A DNA stretch of 64,000 bases. Origin: Symbiodinium natans. Its lineage: Eukaryota; Sar; Dinophyceae; Suessiales; Symbiodiniaceae. A program made the position numbers and the translations under genes. Where the stretch lies: NCBI GenBank assembly GCA_905221605.1, contig CAJNDS010000215.1, positions 1 through 64,000 of the forward strand, written 5' to 3'. The number at the start of each line of letters is the position of its first letter. The stretch's first letter is position 1. Positions 1 through 9,256 of this stretch are shown here, in pieces. The notes under the pieces were generated by a model that ran no database searches, was not told the origin of the DNA, and saw only the letters and a program-made list of their open reading frames with translations.

Positions 1-255
1 AACCCTAAACCCTAAACCCTAAACCCCAAACCCTAAACCCTAAACCCTAAACCCTAAACACAGCCTAGCTACCCCTGAGTTTAGGGCTTCCGGAGTTGGG
101 GTTGCTGGGTTCCAGGGTACCGAAGCTCCGCCTAAGCCCTAAACCCTGCACCCTAAACCCTTAATCCTGAACTTTATGCACTTAACCTTTAAGGCTAACC
201 CTAAACCCTAAACCCTAAACCCTAAACCCTAAACCCTAAACCCCAAACCCCAAAC
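1..255 (-). repeat. CCCTAAA telomere-like arrays with spacer
   Basis: Two short CCCTAAA arrays (1-58 and about 196-255) flank a degenerate spacer. The array is brief and impure, and similar arrays recur throughout the window, so this is interspersed telomere-like sequence and not evidence of a chromosome end. Confidence 0.85.
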
Positions 256-268
256 CGCAAACCCTCAA

Positions 269-348
269 GAACACCCCAAGGGCCCCTGAGGCTTTAAGCG
301 AGGCGAGCTCAGCAAAAGCGGGGGCCGCAGCTGCCCCGCGCCTCGTCG
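269..348 (+). CDS. exon-like island, Ala-rich
   Basis: A non-repeat GC-rich block sits between a CCCTAAA array and a TTTGGGG/TTTAGGG array. One frame is open and Ala/Ser-rich (PEALSEASSAKAGAAA). An AG followed by G lies just upstream, and a possible GA donor follows the codons for VD. This matches the layout of the firmly decoded exons further on. It could be a 5' exon of the ThiF-like gene or of an earlier gene. No family is recognised. Confidence 0.25.
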
Positions 349-354
349 ACGACT

Positions 355-1455
355 TGGGGTTTGGGGTTTGGGGTTTGGGGTTTAGGGTTTAGGGTTTAGG
401 GTTTAGGGTTTAGGGTTTCGGGTGTAGTGTTTAGGGTTTGTGGACCATGAATCTCGGTTTAGGGTTTCAGGTTTCGGGTTTAGGGTTTAGAACCCAGCAA
501 CCCTTGAACTTCTACCGGTGTGCGACAGGGCTTCGCAGGTTAGTTGTCAGTTGCTAGGTTCAACATACACTAGGACCCAGAGTCGGCCCTTATTCCCGTT
601 TTTAGGGTTTAGGTTCCTTTATACACGCCGGTAAACCCAAAGGGGTACCCTTTTCATTCCCGTGCTACTCTTGGGCAAGAGGCATGCGCAGCAACTTTAC
701 ACTACTTGAGAAGGTTCGTGGGTAGTTACAAGTAGGGTTTAGGGTTTAGGGTGCAGGGTTTAGGGGTTTAGCTTAGGTGTTTAGGGTTTAGAAGGGGCGT
801 GGGTAGTTAAAGTACCCGCAGTAAGGCTTTAAGTATAGGCACCCTGCTTAGAACCCTGCTGGTGACTACCCATGAAGTGCACCACGTTTTTAACTTCACA
901 ACCCGTGAGGGGTGATGTTCGGTGTTGCAGATTTGTGTAGAGGGTTCAGTTCTTTTGAGGATGCCCCAGTGCTCTTAGGATTCAGGGCTTGAGGTCCCAA
1001 ATAGCCCATACTAATTTAGGTACTCCTATGGATGGGGAACACTAACCCTAAACCGCCCTAAACCCTAAACCTTAAGCCTTAAGCCCCAAGCCCTAAACCT
1101 TCGTCTTGGTCGGCCAGATAAACAACCCCCCCCCTCAATCCAACTCATGGACCAATCCGAAGCTCTCCATGCGGGGGCGGGTTTACACATAGGGTTTAGG
1201 GGGAAAGGGATCCCAGACTCATAACACCCCTAAACCCTAAACCCTAAACCCTAAACCCTAAACCCTAAACGCCCTTGAATGTGTGCGAGAGCCTCTACTT
1301 CAGAAAGCGATCCCAGATAGACCTGTTGAACTAAGCTGCTCTGAACCCCTAAACCCTAAAACCCTAAAACCCTAAACCCTAAACCCTAAGCCCCTAAGCC
1401 CTAAGCCCTAAACCTGTGTTTATCTGTGTCCCTAAGCCTTCGACTTTTCGAACAG
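355..1455. repeat. interspersed telomere-like repeats and degenerate spacer
   Basis: Short TTTAGGG runs (355-420, 735-790) and CCCTAAA runs (about 1228-1268, 1350-1390) lie in a spacer with no convincing coding frame. The block at about 575-665 (ACCCAGAGT...CCCTTATTCCC...TACCCTTTTCATTCCC) is a copy of a dispersed element also seen near 3990, 15150, 19545, 22960, 33040, 33215 and 38080. Confidence 0.6.
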
Positions 1456-1518
1456 AGTGTCCAAGCATAGCTTCAATTCACAGCGGAGGACCCTGAACCC
1501 TAAATCAGTGGAGGTAGA

Positions 1519-1612
1519 CATCACGCCAGCAGAAGCAAGCTTCATGGTGCACGAGGCAGGAGACCGCTGCAGCCGCCAAAGCTCCGTTGCACGCCGCGGG
1601 GGGTTTTCAAGA
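1519..1612 (+). CDS. exon-like island, unidentified
   Basis: A GC-rich block reads VDITPAEASFMVHEAGDRCS and is followed directly by TTTAGGG-type sequence. A GAG|G acceptor lies in front of it. Nothing in it names a family. It may be a 5' exon of the downstream ThiF-like gene. Confidence 0.25.
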
Positions 1613-2030
1613 GGGTTTGGGTTTAGGTTTGGGCTGAATGTTTAGGGTTTTTTCGGGTTTAGGGTTTAGGGTTGGGGCTTGAGATTTCAGGGTTTCTGGT
1701 GTTTGTGTGTGTGTGTGTGTCATGGGCGTAGAGGGTTGACAAAGGCTTAGAGCTGGAGTTTATGCAGGATATCCGCATCCATGAAAGCCCAAACCACGCA
1801 GAGCAAAACACCCCAACCATTCAACATCTATTGTTGAGAGTTAAGGGTTGAGGGTTTAGGCTCTGCAGTCCTCCAAAATATGTTTGAATACGGCATCTTG
1901 TGTAAAGGTTCCCTTAACAAAGCGGACCAAGTTTAGCGAACTGACCGTTACATAGCCCTTCATTGTGCGGTTGAAGTCCTAAACCCTATGCCCTAAGCCC
2001 TATGCCGTAAGCCCTAACCCTACACCCCAA

Positions 2031-2417
2031 ACCGCAAACCCCAGACCCCAATCCCCAGACCCCAAACTCCAGACCCCAAACCCCAAACCCCAGACCCCAA
2101 ACCCCAAACCCCCAACCCCAAGCCCCAAACCCCAAAGCCCCAAGCCCCAAGCCCCAAACCCCAAATTTTTTGTTTGGGACGTACATCCGTGGCCTCTCCG
2201 CCTCGAAGGTCTGGTTCGGCCGCAGCGCGCTGAACCCCCAGCTGGCGACGCGGCCTCCAAAGAGATCTAGGGCTCCTGGGGGTTTAGGGTTTTTGGTTTT
2301 AGGGTTTTAGGGCTTTAGGGTTTTAGGGTTTTAGGGTTTTAGGGTTTTAGGGTTTTAGGGTTTTAGGGTTTTAGGGTTTTAGGGTTTTAGGGTTTTAGGG
2401 TTTTAGGGTTTTAGGGT
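2031..2417. repeat. CCCCAAA array, then TTTTAGGG 8-mer array
   Basis: A C-strand array of CCCCAAA/CCCAGAC variants (2031-2165) is followed, after a 110-base GC-rich island, by a G-strand array of the 8-mer TTTTAGGG (about 2296-2417). The minus-strand Gly/Leu/Trp-rich ORFs here are translations of the repeat. Confidence 0.85.
2209..2262 (+). CDS. candidate 5' exon of ThiF-like gene
   Basis: After CTCGAAG|G the frame reads VWFGRSALNPQL, with a possible GC donor after CTG. The motif W-x-G-R-S-A-L recurs at 20249 (LWRGRSAL) in the exon chain upstream of the cysteine synthase core. There too it is followed by a segment ending LARW at a GA donor. The pairing suggests a shared or duplicated N-terminal module. 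Assignment to the ThiF-like gene rests only on order and phase. Confidence 0.35.
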
Positions 2418-2639
2418 TTTCGGGTTTTCGGGTTTTGGGTTGTAAGATTTTGGCTTTCGGGTTCTAAAGTTTAGGCTTTATAGGGTTCTAGTTTTTGGGG
2501 TTTAGGGTTCAGAGGTAAAGGGTTAGGGCGGAGGGGCTCGTGGTAGTTTCCGGTTTTTGATGTTTTTGTTGTTTAGGGCTACGTAGGGCTTTAGGGTCGT
2601 CTGGGGTTCACGACATTTTGGAGGTGTTTGCCTACTGGT

Positions 2640-3400
2640 TCTTCCCACCGACCCCATGATCGCGCGCACAACTTGTCGGTTTATTGCCTCTCGAAAGTAC
2701 CGGCAGGCGCACTTTTTCGGGCATGTTGAAGACCACGCAATGCTTGAATTCATCGGTCCACACAGTATTCTCTGCCAACAGCATGTTGCAGCAGATAGCC
2801 TGTTTCAGGTCACAGCACACCCCATGCACACGGCATCTTTCAGGATTCCTTTGCGTACTTGTGACTCCCAAACTGCTCTCCGATTTCCAGGCACAACTCA
2901 AGACTGTGTGGGTCTGCCATTGCTCATGGCCAGTGCCAGATGAGAAGAAGTACCCTTCTTGGCAGAGCTCTCCGCGCATGCTGCACGTGGATGTGCTGGC
3001 CAGTCGTCGGCTCCTAAGAGAGCCGGGCCTTGCAGCGGTCCTGTCAGCCTTGTCTACGTGCCGTGCCGATCGTGCCGGAGAGTTGGGCTGCCCTCCGGAA
3101 AATTTCGAGGTGGCCGCCAACGACAGCGCTTGGCTCTTTGAGTGAAAGGCTGTGTGGGTCGAGTTTCGACTCCAATGCATGCTCATACGAACATGCCAGC
3201 ATGAAACCCTTAAGCTGCCCAAAACAAACTGGCAATCTTGTCACTGAGCGCGCGCGTGGGAGTTGGCGCGTTGGTTCTTGGTATGGGTGTGTGGGACTTA
3301 GGTATTCGTACTTTCTACCCGAATACTCTGCGCCCGATTGCCCCCAGGCAAGACAAAGTGTGCACGTGAGATTCAAGCCTAAATTCTCACCGTAAACGTG
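2640..3400. other. low-repeat region with ORFs in several frames
   Basis: This 0.76-kb stretch is free of telomere-like repeats. It has overlapping open frames on both strands (plus 2684-3145 and 3030-3395; minus 2632-3222). None shows a recognisable domain, and the composition does not pick a frame. The minus-strand frame is Cys-rich over part of its length (VCCDLKQAICCN). It may be an old mobile-element fragment or intron DNA. Confidence 0.3.
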
Positions 3401-3502
3401 AAACCTGCAACCCTGAACCCCAAACCCCAAACCCTAAACCCAACTCCGAAAGCCCTAGCGACCTAAACCCCTACAACCTCCCAAGCCCTAAGCCCTAAGC
3501 CG

Positions 3503-3812
3503 CCCTAAACCCTAAACCCTAAACCCTAAACCCTAAACCCTAAACCCTAAACCCTAAACCCTAAACCCTAAACCCTAAACCCTAAACCCTAAACCCTAAA
3601 CCCAAAACCCTAAACCATAACCCTAAACCCTAAACCCTAAACCCTAAACCCTAAACCCTAAACCCTAAACCCTAAACCCTAAACCCTAAACCCTAAACCC
3701 TAAACCCTAAACCCTAAACCGTAAACCCTAAACCCTCAACCCTAAACCCTAAACCCTAAACCCTGAACCCTAAACCCTAAAAACCCAAAAAACCCTAAAA
3801 ACCCTAAACCCT
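3503..3812 (-). repeat. CCCTAAA array, ~300 bp
   Basis: A nearly pure CCCTAAA array has occasional single-base variants (CCATAAC, CCGTAAA, CCCTCAA) and ends in AAAAACCC variants. It lies directly upstream of the exon at 3830, giving the C-strand-before-acceptor layout common in this window. Confidence 0.95.
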
Positions 3813-3829
3813 ACTTATGGCTGCCTGAG

Positions 3830-3874
3830 GATGCCTTTGCCGCGACCGGCATCCGCTTCACCTTGGCGCGCTGG
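3830..3874 (+). CDS. ThiF-like gene, candidate 5' exon (…TLARW)
   Basis: After GCCTGAG|G the frame reads DAFAATGIRFTLARW and reaches a GA donor (TGG|GACCC) in phase 0. The next exon-like block (5631) also begins in phase 0. The 3' end matches the 20226 exon nearly base for base (CTTGGCGCGCTGGGACC against CCTGGCGCGCTGGGACC), again at a candidate GA donor. Confidence 0.4.
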
Positions 3875-4330
3875 GACCCGCGCCTCACCTGAGGTTCCTT
3901 CATTCCCCTAGTATAGGTTTGGGGTTTTCAGGGTTTAGGGTTTAGGGCTTAGGGCTTAGGGCTCAGGGCTTAGGGTTTGGAGATAATTACCAATAGTATT
4001 CCCTTATGGTCCCTGTAAAGACCCCCAAAACCCTGTTCTACTTTTATACGGCCCCTATATTACTTGGTAGCCCTGTGGTACCCTTTGTACCCCTTTTTTG
4101 GGGTTCTGGGTTCCCTTATAAAGTAACCAACCAAAAAGAGGTACCCTTACTATAAGATGGTTACTGGGCTAAACCCCAAAAAGTCCTAAACCCCCTAAAC
4201 CCCTAACCTGACTATCCCTCTATGGCTACCTGATGTGGGAGCCATCCTGCCTTGTTCAGACAGGCAACTACGGATACTTCTCCGCAGGCTTCTGTCGCAG
4301 GACTCCGCGGCATTCTCTGAAGGCTGGCTT

Positions 4331-4480
4331 CTCCGGTGGCTGGGCACTCCAGGCACCAGGCCGAGGAGGCGAGGCGGCGAGGCGGCGAGGAGGCGAAGAG
4401 CATGGCTCCGGTGGCTGGGCACTCCAGGCACCAGGCCGAGGAGGCGAGGCGGCGAGGCGGCGAGGAGGCGAAGAGCATGG
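4331..4480 (+). repeat. 75-bp tandem duplication
   Basis: A 75-base unit (CTCCGGTGGCTGGGCACTCC … GAAGAGCATGG) is present twice head to tail and nearly identical. Each unit contains GGCGAGGCGGCGAGG trinucleotide-like runs. The several overlapping ORFs here are by-products of the repeat. Confidence 0.9.
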
Positions 4481-4499
4481 CTTGCTCAAAATCTCACAG

Positions 4500-5240
4500 C
4501 CCCAACCCCGCAACATATGATTTGTATAGGAATCCTATCTGATCCAAAAAGCCTTCTAAGATAATCGTATTGCATGGGCTTATGATCAATATTTATGAAA
4601 CTTGTTTGTATTCATTGACTATAACATGACTTGAAACAGTACAGGCTGTCACCTCACTCAGTTCCCCTTTCACGATGCCCTGAACTGAGCCGGTCAAGGT
4701 GCAGGCTCCCTTCTCCTTGACACCCTACGCCCTAAACCGATAAAACACCTGTGCGGTGTCGGAACAGAAATACCCTTGTACCTACCTTCCGACTCAATAC
4801 CTACTGGTTACTCATTCCAGGGTTATTACATTCTGCTGGCAGCTGGTGCCACAATGGAGCAGAAAGATGTGGAAGCCACAGAAGAACAACCGGCAAGGAG
4901 CGACAGCGCGTGCGCTCAGCACAAGAAGGTTTAACAGGCTTGAGGGGACTCCAGAAAGATGTTAGGGGCTGTTAGGGTGTCCCAGGCATTGTCTCAGGCC
5001 TCCTAGAAAAAGCCAGGATGAGTGCCAGAAAGATACAGTAGCATGTGAGGGGTTCAAAGAGGGCCGTAGGGCAGGGCCACAGAGATAAACGCGTCGCGAA
5101 AGAGCCCATGGAAGTTGTCCAGGGAGGCTGTGCCCTCGGGCCAGTTCGCCACGCGCCAGGGCAAAACCCTGTCCGAGAGGCTCGAGCACTGATTTATATG
5201 GGCAGCGCTGTCGCCCGTTTAGGGTTGAAGATTTAGGGCT
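4500..5240. other. non-repetitive spacer, no gene called
   Basis: Mostly unique sequence with scattered short ORFs (for example 4751-4975 and 5045-5236) and no recognisable domain. By position it is intron of the ThiF-like gene. Confidence 0.4.
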
Positions 5241-5520
5241 TAGGGCGAAGGGCTTGTAAGTTAAGCCAACCCCTCAAGTAAGGTTCTGCTTCAGGTCTGC
5301 TTCAGGGTCAGGGCTGCGGGTTTAGTTGGTGTGTGGTGTGCTCCCTGAAGAGCTTGCAGGGGTTCTCAGGCCTTTGGGGGGGAAAGAGCACCCTTGTTCC
5401 TAAACCCGAATTACAACGAGACGGGGGAGCCTTCTCCTCTCTGCTTGTGACTTGCTAGTGGTTGACCTGGTGCTCAGATGCCTCATCGCAACGGATTTCG
5501 ATCCGCCTTGGCCAATGTGA

Positions 5521-5597
5521 ACCCTAAACCCTAAACCCTAAACCCTAAACCCTAAACCCTAACCCCTAAACCCTAAACCCTAAACCCTAAACCCCAA
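5521..5597 (-). repeat. CCCTAAA array
   Basis: A short C-strand telomere-like array lies immediately upstream of the exon at 5631. Confidence 0.9.
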
Positions 5598-5630
5598 AAG
5601 CTTGGGGTTTCGTGCTGCTTGCCGAGGCAG

Positions 5631-5675
5631 GAGCCTGCCACGGCGGGTAACCTCATTTTGGCCACGGCAGTCGAG
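5631..5675 (+). CDS. ThiF-like gene, probable exon
   Basis: Fifteen codons (EPATAGNLILATAVE) run between GGCAG|G and a GA donor (GTCGAG|GACGG), phase 0 at both ends. The neighbouring candidate exons (3830-3874, 6156-6212, 7133-7219) are also phase 0, so the chain stays open. Family identity comes only from the downstream exons. Confidence 0.45.
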
Positions 5676-6155
5676 GACGGGGCTTTGGTTGTTTGGTTTT
5701 TTAGTGTTTTGGTGCGTTGGGTTTCTGGGGGGCTTCAAGGTTTTTTGTTCGGTTTGGGCCCATGGGGTTTAGGGTTTAGGGATCATGACTGTAAGGTTTA
5801 GGGTTGATTCCTAGGAGGTCTGACCAGAGTTCAGAAAAGATCAGTGGCCCAACACACTTTGCTTAGGAGCCTCGGCTTTCGTGGGGTTGTGAGGTGCAGG
5901 GTTTAGGTATCGGGGATAGGGAGGGTTTTGGGATCAGGCCCGTGGCAACTACGCGGGATCCGAGGCAAACCCCAGAAACTCCGAAACCCCGAATATGCCT
6001 TACCTCATCATGAGGATCTCTAGAAAGTTCAAGGTCCAAAGTCCATTCCTAAACCCTAACCTTAACCCTAAACCCTACACCCGAAACCCTACACCCTAAA
6101 CCCTAAACCCTAAACCCTAAGAGAAGTTTCTGGGAAATATTCGCAAGCCCCAGAG

Positions 6156-6212
6156 GCAGAGAGCCACAAGGGCCCGGCAGAGGTTTCTGACGCGGTACGC
6201 AGCCGAGTGGAG
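6156..6212 (+). CDS. ThiF-like gene, probable exon
   Basis: Nineteen codons (AESHKGPAEVSDAVRSRVE) start after CAGAG|G and end before a GC donor (GTGGAG|GCGCG), phase 0 to phase 0. A TTTAGGG array follows within 30 bases. Confidence 0.45.
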
Positions 6213-6284
6213 GCGCGCTTCGCCGTATTGCACCGGTTTAGGTTTAGGGTTTAGGGTTTAGGGTTTAGGGTTTAGGGTTTAGGG

Positions 6285-7049
6285 GTAATAGGTCTACCGA
6301 GTACCCCCTAGAAGCTCTATGATAATCCCCATTGCCCACCTTACTAGCCCTACTTGCTAAGTTAAGGCCCAGGGTTCAGAGTACGAGGAAGGGAGCCTTG
6401 CTTGTGCTAAACCCCCTCACCCTCTAAAGCCCTGGCCCTAAACCCTAACCCGACCCTAAGCCTTAAAAACCTCTGAAAAGTTTAAGGTGCCCGCTAGGCC
6501 CGAAACCCCCGCGGTCGAGGGCAGGGTCTAGGGGTGTATAGGTTGGTTTAGGGTGTTAGGAGTTTATAGGTTTAAGGGCCAGGGGCTCTAGGGTTTAGGG
6601 GTCGGTTGAAAAGCTGTGCATGAACGAAGGAGTGAACGCATGCACGAATTTTGTATTGTAAGTGCGTACCGAAGAATAGACGATAAAGTCATAACCACCC
6701 TAGCAATTTCAAAGTTTTCGAACCCTCACTAAAACCCTCGCCCCTCCAACCCCATAGTCCCCCCCCCGCCCCCCCGCCAAACTCCTCCTCGATCGCTACC
6801 CCCAAACTCACCTTAACCAAAAACCTTAAGAAGGTACGGCTTTTAGCTCCAGAAACCCAGAAACTACGGGTCCCCAGACCTTGGGGTATATTCTAGAAGC
6901 CCTCTCTCAAGTAATCCTACACACAAACGCGAACCCTCACGCAAAACTCTCAACCCTCAAACGGCAGCCCTACACCCTAAACCCTAGCCCTAAACCCTAA
7001 ACCCTGAATCCCGAACCCTAAGCACCACCCCTCCCCCCCCTCAACACCA

Positions 7050-7101
<52 letters not shown>

Positions 7102-7110
7102 GCACCACCC
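6285..7110. other. degenerate spacer with 49-base poly-C
   Basis: Decayed telomere-like motifs, C-rich tracts and a long cytosine homopolymer (about 7050-7099). No coding frame is convincing. By position this is intron of the ThiF-like gene. Confidence 0.6.
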
Positions 7111-7132
7111 CTCCGCCCCCCCCCAAAAGAAG

Positions 7133-7219
7133 GCCTCCTTAGCCTGGGCCCGAGCCCAGCTGTTGCTGCCCTGGCAGCTAGCGGCTGCGCCCGCAGAGAG
7201 GGAACCCCTGCTGTCGGAG
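7133..7219 (+). CDS. ThiF-like gene, probable exon
   Basis: Twenty-nine codons, including AWARAQLLLPWQLAAAP and EREPLLSE, run from AGAAG|G to a GA donor (TCGGAG|GAGGG), phase 0 to phase 0. The hydrophobic stretch could be part of a targeting or membrane segment ahead of the Rossmann domain, which is inference. The intron opens with a TTTAGGG array (7235-7305) and ends with a CCCTAAA/CCCTCAA array (9045-9236). Confidence 0.5.
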
Positions 7220-7609
7220 GAGGGGGCGTGGGGTGGTTTAGGGTTTAGGGTTTAGGGTTTAGGGTTTAGGGTTTAGGGTTTAGGGTTTCGGGTTTCGGGT
7301 TTAGGGTGGTGTAGGCTGTAGGGCTTAGGGTTTAGGGTTAGGGTTCAGGGTTTAGGGTTCAGGGTTTCGGGTTTAGGGTTCAGGGCTTAGGGTGTAGGGT
7401 TTAGGGTTTAGGGTTCAGGGTTTAGTTCGCAATTTGGGGGTTTAGGGGCTCAGGATTTGGGAGTTTAGGGGTTCAGGATGGTTTGAAGTTCCCGGTTGAG
7501 GCTTTCGCGTTTCCGGTTAGGTTAGGCTGAAGCATGGGATGCTATACTACTCCCTTTTAAGAAGCACCCTAAACCCTAAACGCTCAACCCTCGGCCCCTA
7601 AACCCTAAA

Positions 7610-8034
7610 CCCTCATTCAACCCTAAACCCTAAACCCTAAACCCTAAACCCTAAACCCTAAACCCTAAACCCTAAACCCTAAACCCTAAACCCTAAACCC
7701 TAAACCCTAAACCCCCTGAACACCCTGAACCCCCTGAACACCCTAAACACCCTAAACACCCTAAACACCCTAAACACCCTAAACACCCTAAACACCCTAA
7801 ACACCCTAAACACCCTAAACACCCTAAACACCCTAAACACCCTAAACACCCTAACCACCCTAAACACCCTAAACACCCTAAACACCCTAAACACCCTAAA
7901 CACCCTAACACGCCTAACCTAACCTAAACCCTACCTAAACCCTAAACCCTAAACCCTAAACCCTAAAAACCCTAACCCTAAACCCTAAACCCTAAACCCT
8001 ACCCTAAACCCTAAAAACCCTAAACCCTAAACCT
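7610..8034 (-). repeat. CCCTAAA array grading into CACCCTAAA 9-mer array
   Basis: Heptamers (7610-7712) change into about 20 copies of the 9-mer CACCCTAAA (7715-7910), then back to heptamers. The 9-mer is in frame with itself, so minus-strand ORFs encode monotonous GCLGCL or RVFRVF peptides that are not proteins. Confidence 0.95.
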
Positions 8035-8040
8035 CTCTTA

Positions 8041-8042
<2 letters not shown>

Positions 8043-8077
<35 letters not shown>

Positions 8078-8458
8078 AACCCTACACACCTTCGTGGCTA
8101 AGGGTCATTTCTTCGTGGCTAAGGGTCATTTCTTCGTGGCTAAGGGTCATTTCTTCGTGGCTAAGGGCAATTTCTTCGCTAAGGGCCATTTCTAAGGGCC
8201 ATTTCCTGGGTGCTAACGTGGCTAAGGGTCATTTCTTCGTGGCTAAGGGTCATTTCCTTCGTGGCTAAGGGTCATTTCCTTCGTGTCATTTCCCCCCCCC
8301 CCCTCCCCCCCCTCCCTCCCCCCCCCCCCCTCCCCCCCCCCCCCCCCCTCCCCCCCCTCCCCCGCCCCCCCCCCCTTCCCCTCCCCCTCCCCCCCCTCCC
8401 CCCGCCTCCCCCCCTCCCTCCCTCCCTCCCCCCCCCCCCCCTCCCCCCTCCCGCCCTT
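8043..8458. repeat. AT microsatellite, 21-bp minisatellite, C/T tract
   Basis: Three arrays adjoin. They are (AT)n at 8043-8074, about nine copies of a 21-base unit around TTCGTGGCTAAGGGTCATTT (8088-8290), and a 170-base polypyrimidine tract of C runs with single T (8291-8458). The Pro-rich ORF reading through the last tract is an artefact. Confidence 0.9.
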
Positions 8459-8459
8459 T

Positions 8460-9040
8460 TTGGATGAAATGGTTTTGCTGGTATTGGCAGGTTTCGGGCC
8501 TTTAGAGGCTGGCTGGCAGGATTCTACTGTATCGATCCTGAGAGACTTATTGGCAGAGGACTCGTGTTGGAAACGAATGCCGACACGCGAGGCGAGAAGA
8601 AGACAAAGTAACCGAGAAGCCTGCACCGCCTGGCAGGGAATGCCTCCGGGTCAAGAGACCGCCACACAGGCCGAGGGTCTTTATGGTTTTCGGGATGTTG
8701 GGGGCCTCATACAGAATTGTGTGTGAGGGCCTCTTGTTCGCACCTCCTACGCTCGAGGCCTCGCCTCCAGCGTCCGAGGTTACCGAGGCACTTCATGCTT
8801 GGCCGGCAAGAATTCTGCTGTCAGATTGTGCGGGGACACCTCCGCCGGCATTCTGATTGGAGCTTGTGGGGTCGAGATCGTGGGTAGGATGGTCCATGAC
8901 AGAGTGAGGTTGGAGGACAGGGCTTGCTGATGAAAAATGTAAACTTTTTATTTCTGAATGTTTTGGGATTCTCTGGGTGGGTGGGATTATTTTCGAGAGC
9001 CCAAACAGCGGTTCTACTGGAGATTGCTCGACCCGGAGCT
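8460..9040. other. unique intron sequence, no gene called
   Basis: Non-repetitive sequence with one short ORF continuing out of the C/T tract to 8726. No domain is recognised. Confidence 0.4.
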
Positions 9041-9044
9041 GCTG

Positions 9045-9236
9045 AACCCTAAACCCTAAACCCTAAACCCTAAACCCTCAACCCTCAACCCTCAACCCTA
9101 AACCCTCAACCCTCAACCCTCAACCCTCCCTAAACCCTAAACCCTAAACCCTAAACCCTCAACCCTCAACCCTAAACCCTAAACCCTCAACCCTCAACCC
9201 TAAACCTTAAACCCTAAACCCTAAACCCTAAACCCT
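9045..9236 (-). repeat. CCCTAAA / CCCTCAA array
   Basis: Heptamers alternate between CCCTAAA and CCCTCAA in blocks. The array sits immediately before the exon at 9257. Confidence 0.95.
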
Positions 9237-9256
9237 CAGCTTCAGAAGTTTCGAAG

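Noticed and set aside
1-60. Chromosome-end telomere at the window start
   Set aside because: The array is under 60 bases, has variants, and is followed by the same mix of short arrays found throughout the window in both orientations.
7693-7911. Minus-strand Cys/Leu/Gly repeat protein (also at 12189-12398, and the plus-strand copy at 62038-62319)
   Set aside because: The 9-base telomere variant is in frame with itself, so any frame gives a monotonous peptide.
7610-8034. CRISPR-like regular repeats
   Set aside because: These are contiguous tandem units without spacers in a eukaryotic setting.
8210-8726. Proline-rich protein ORFs
   Set aside because: They read through a poly-C/T tract and have no independent coding signal.
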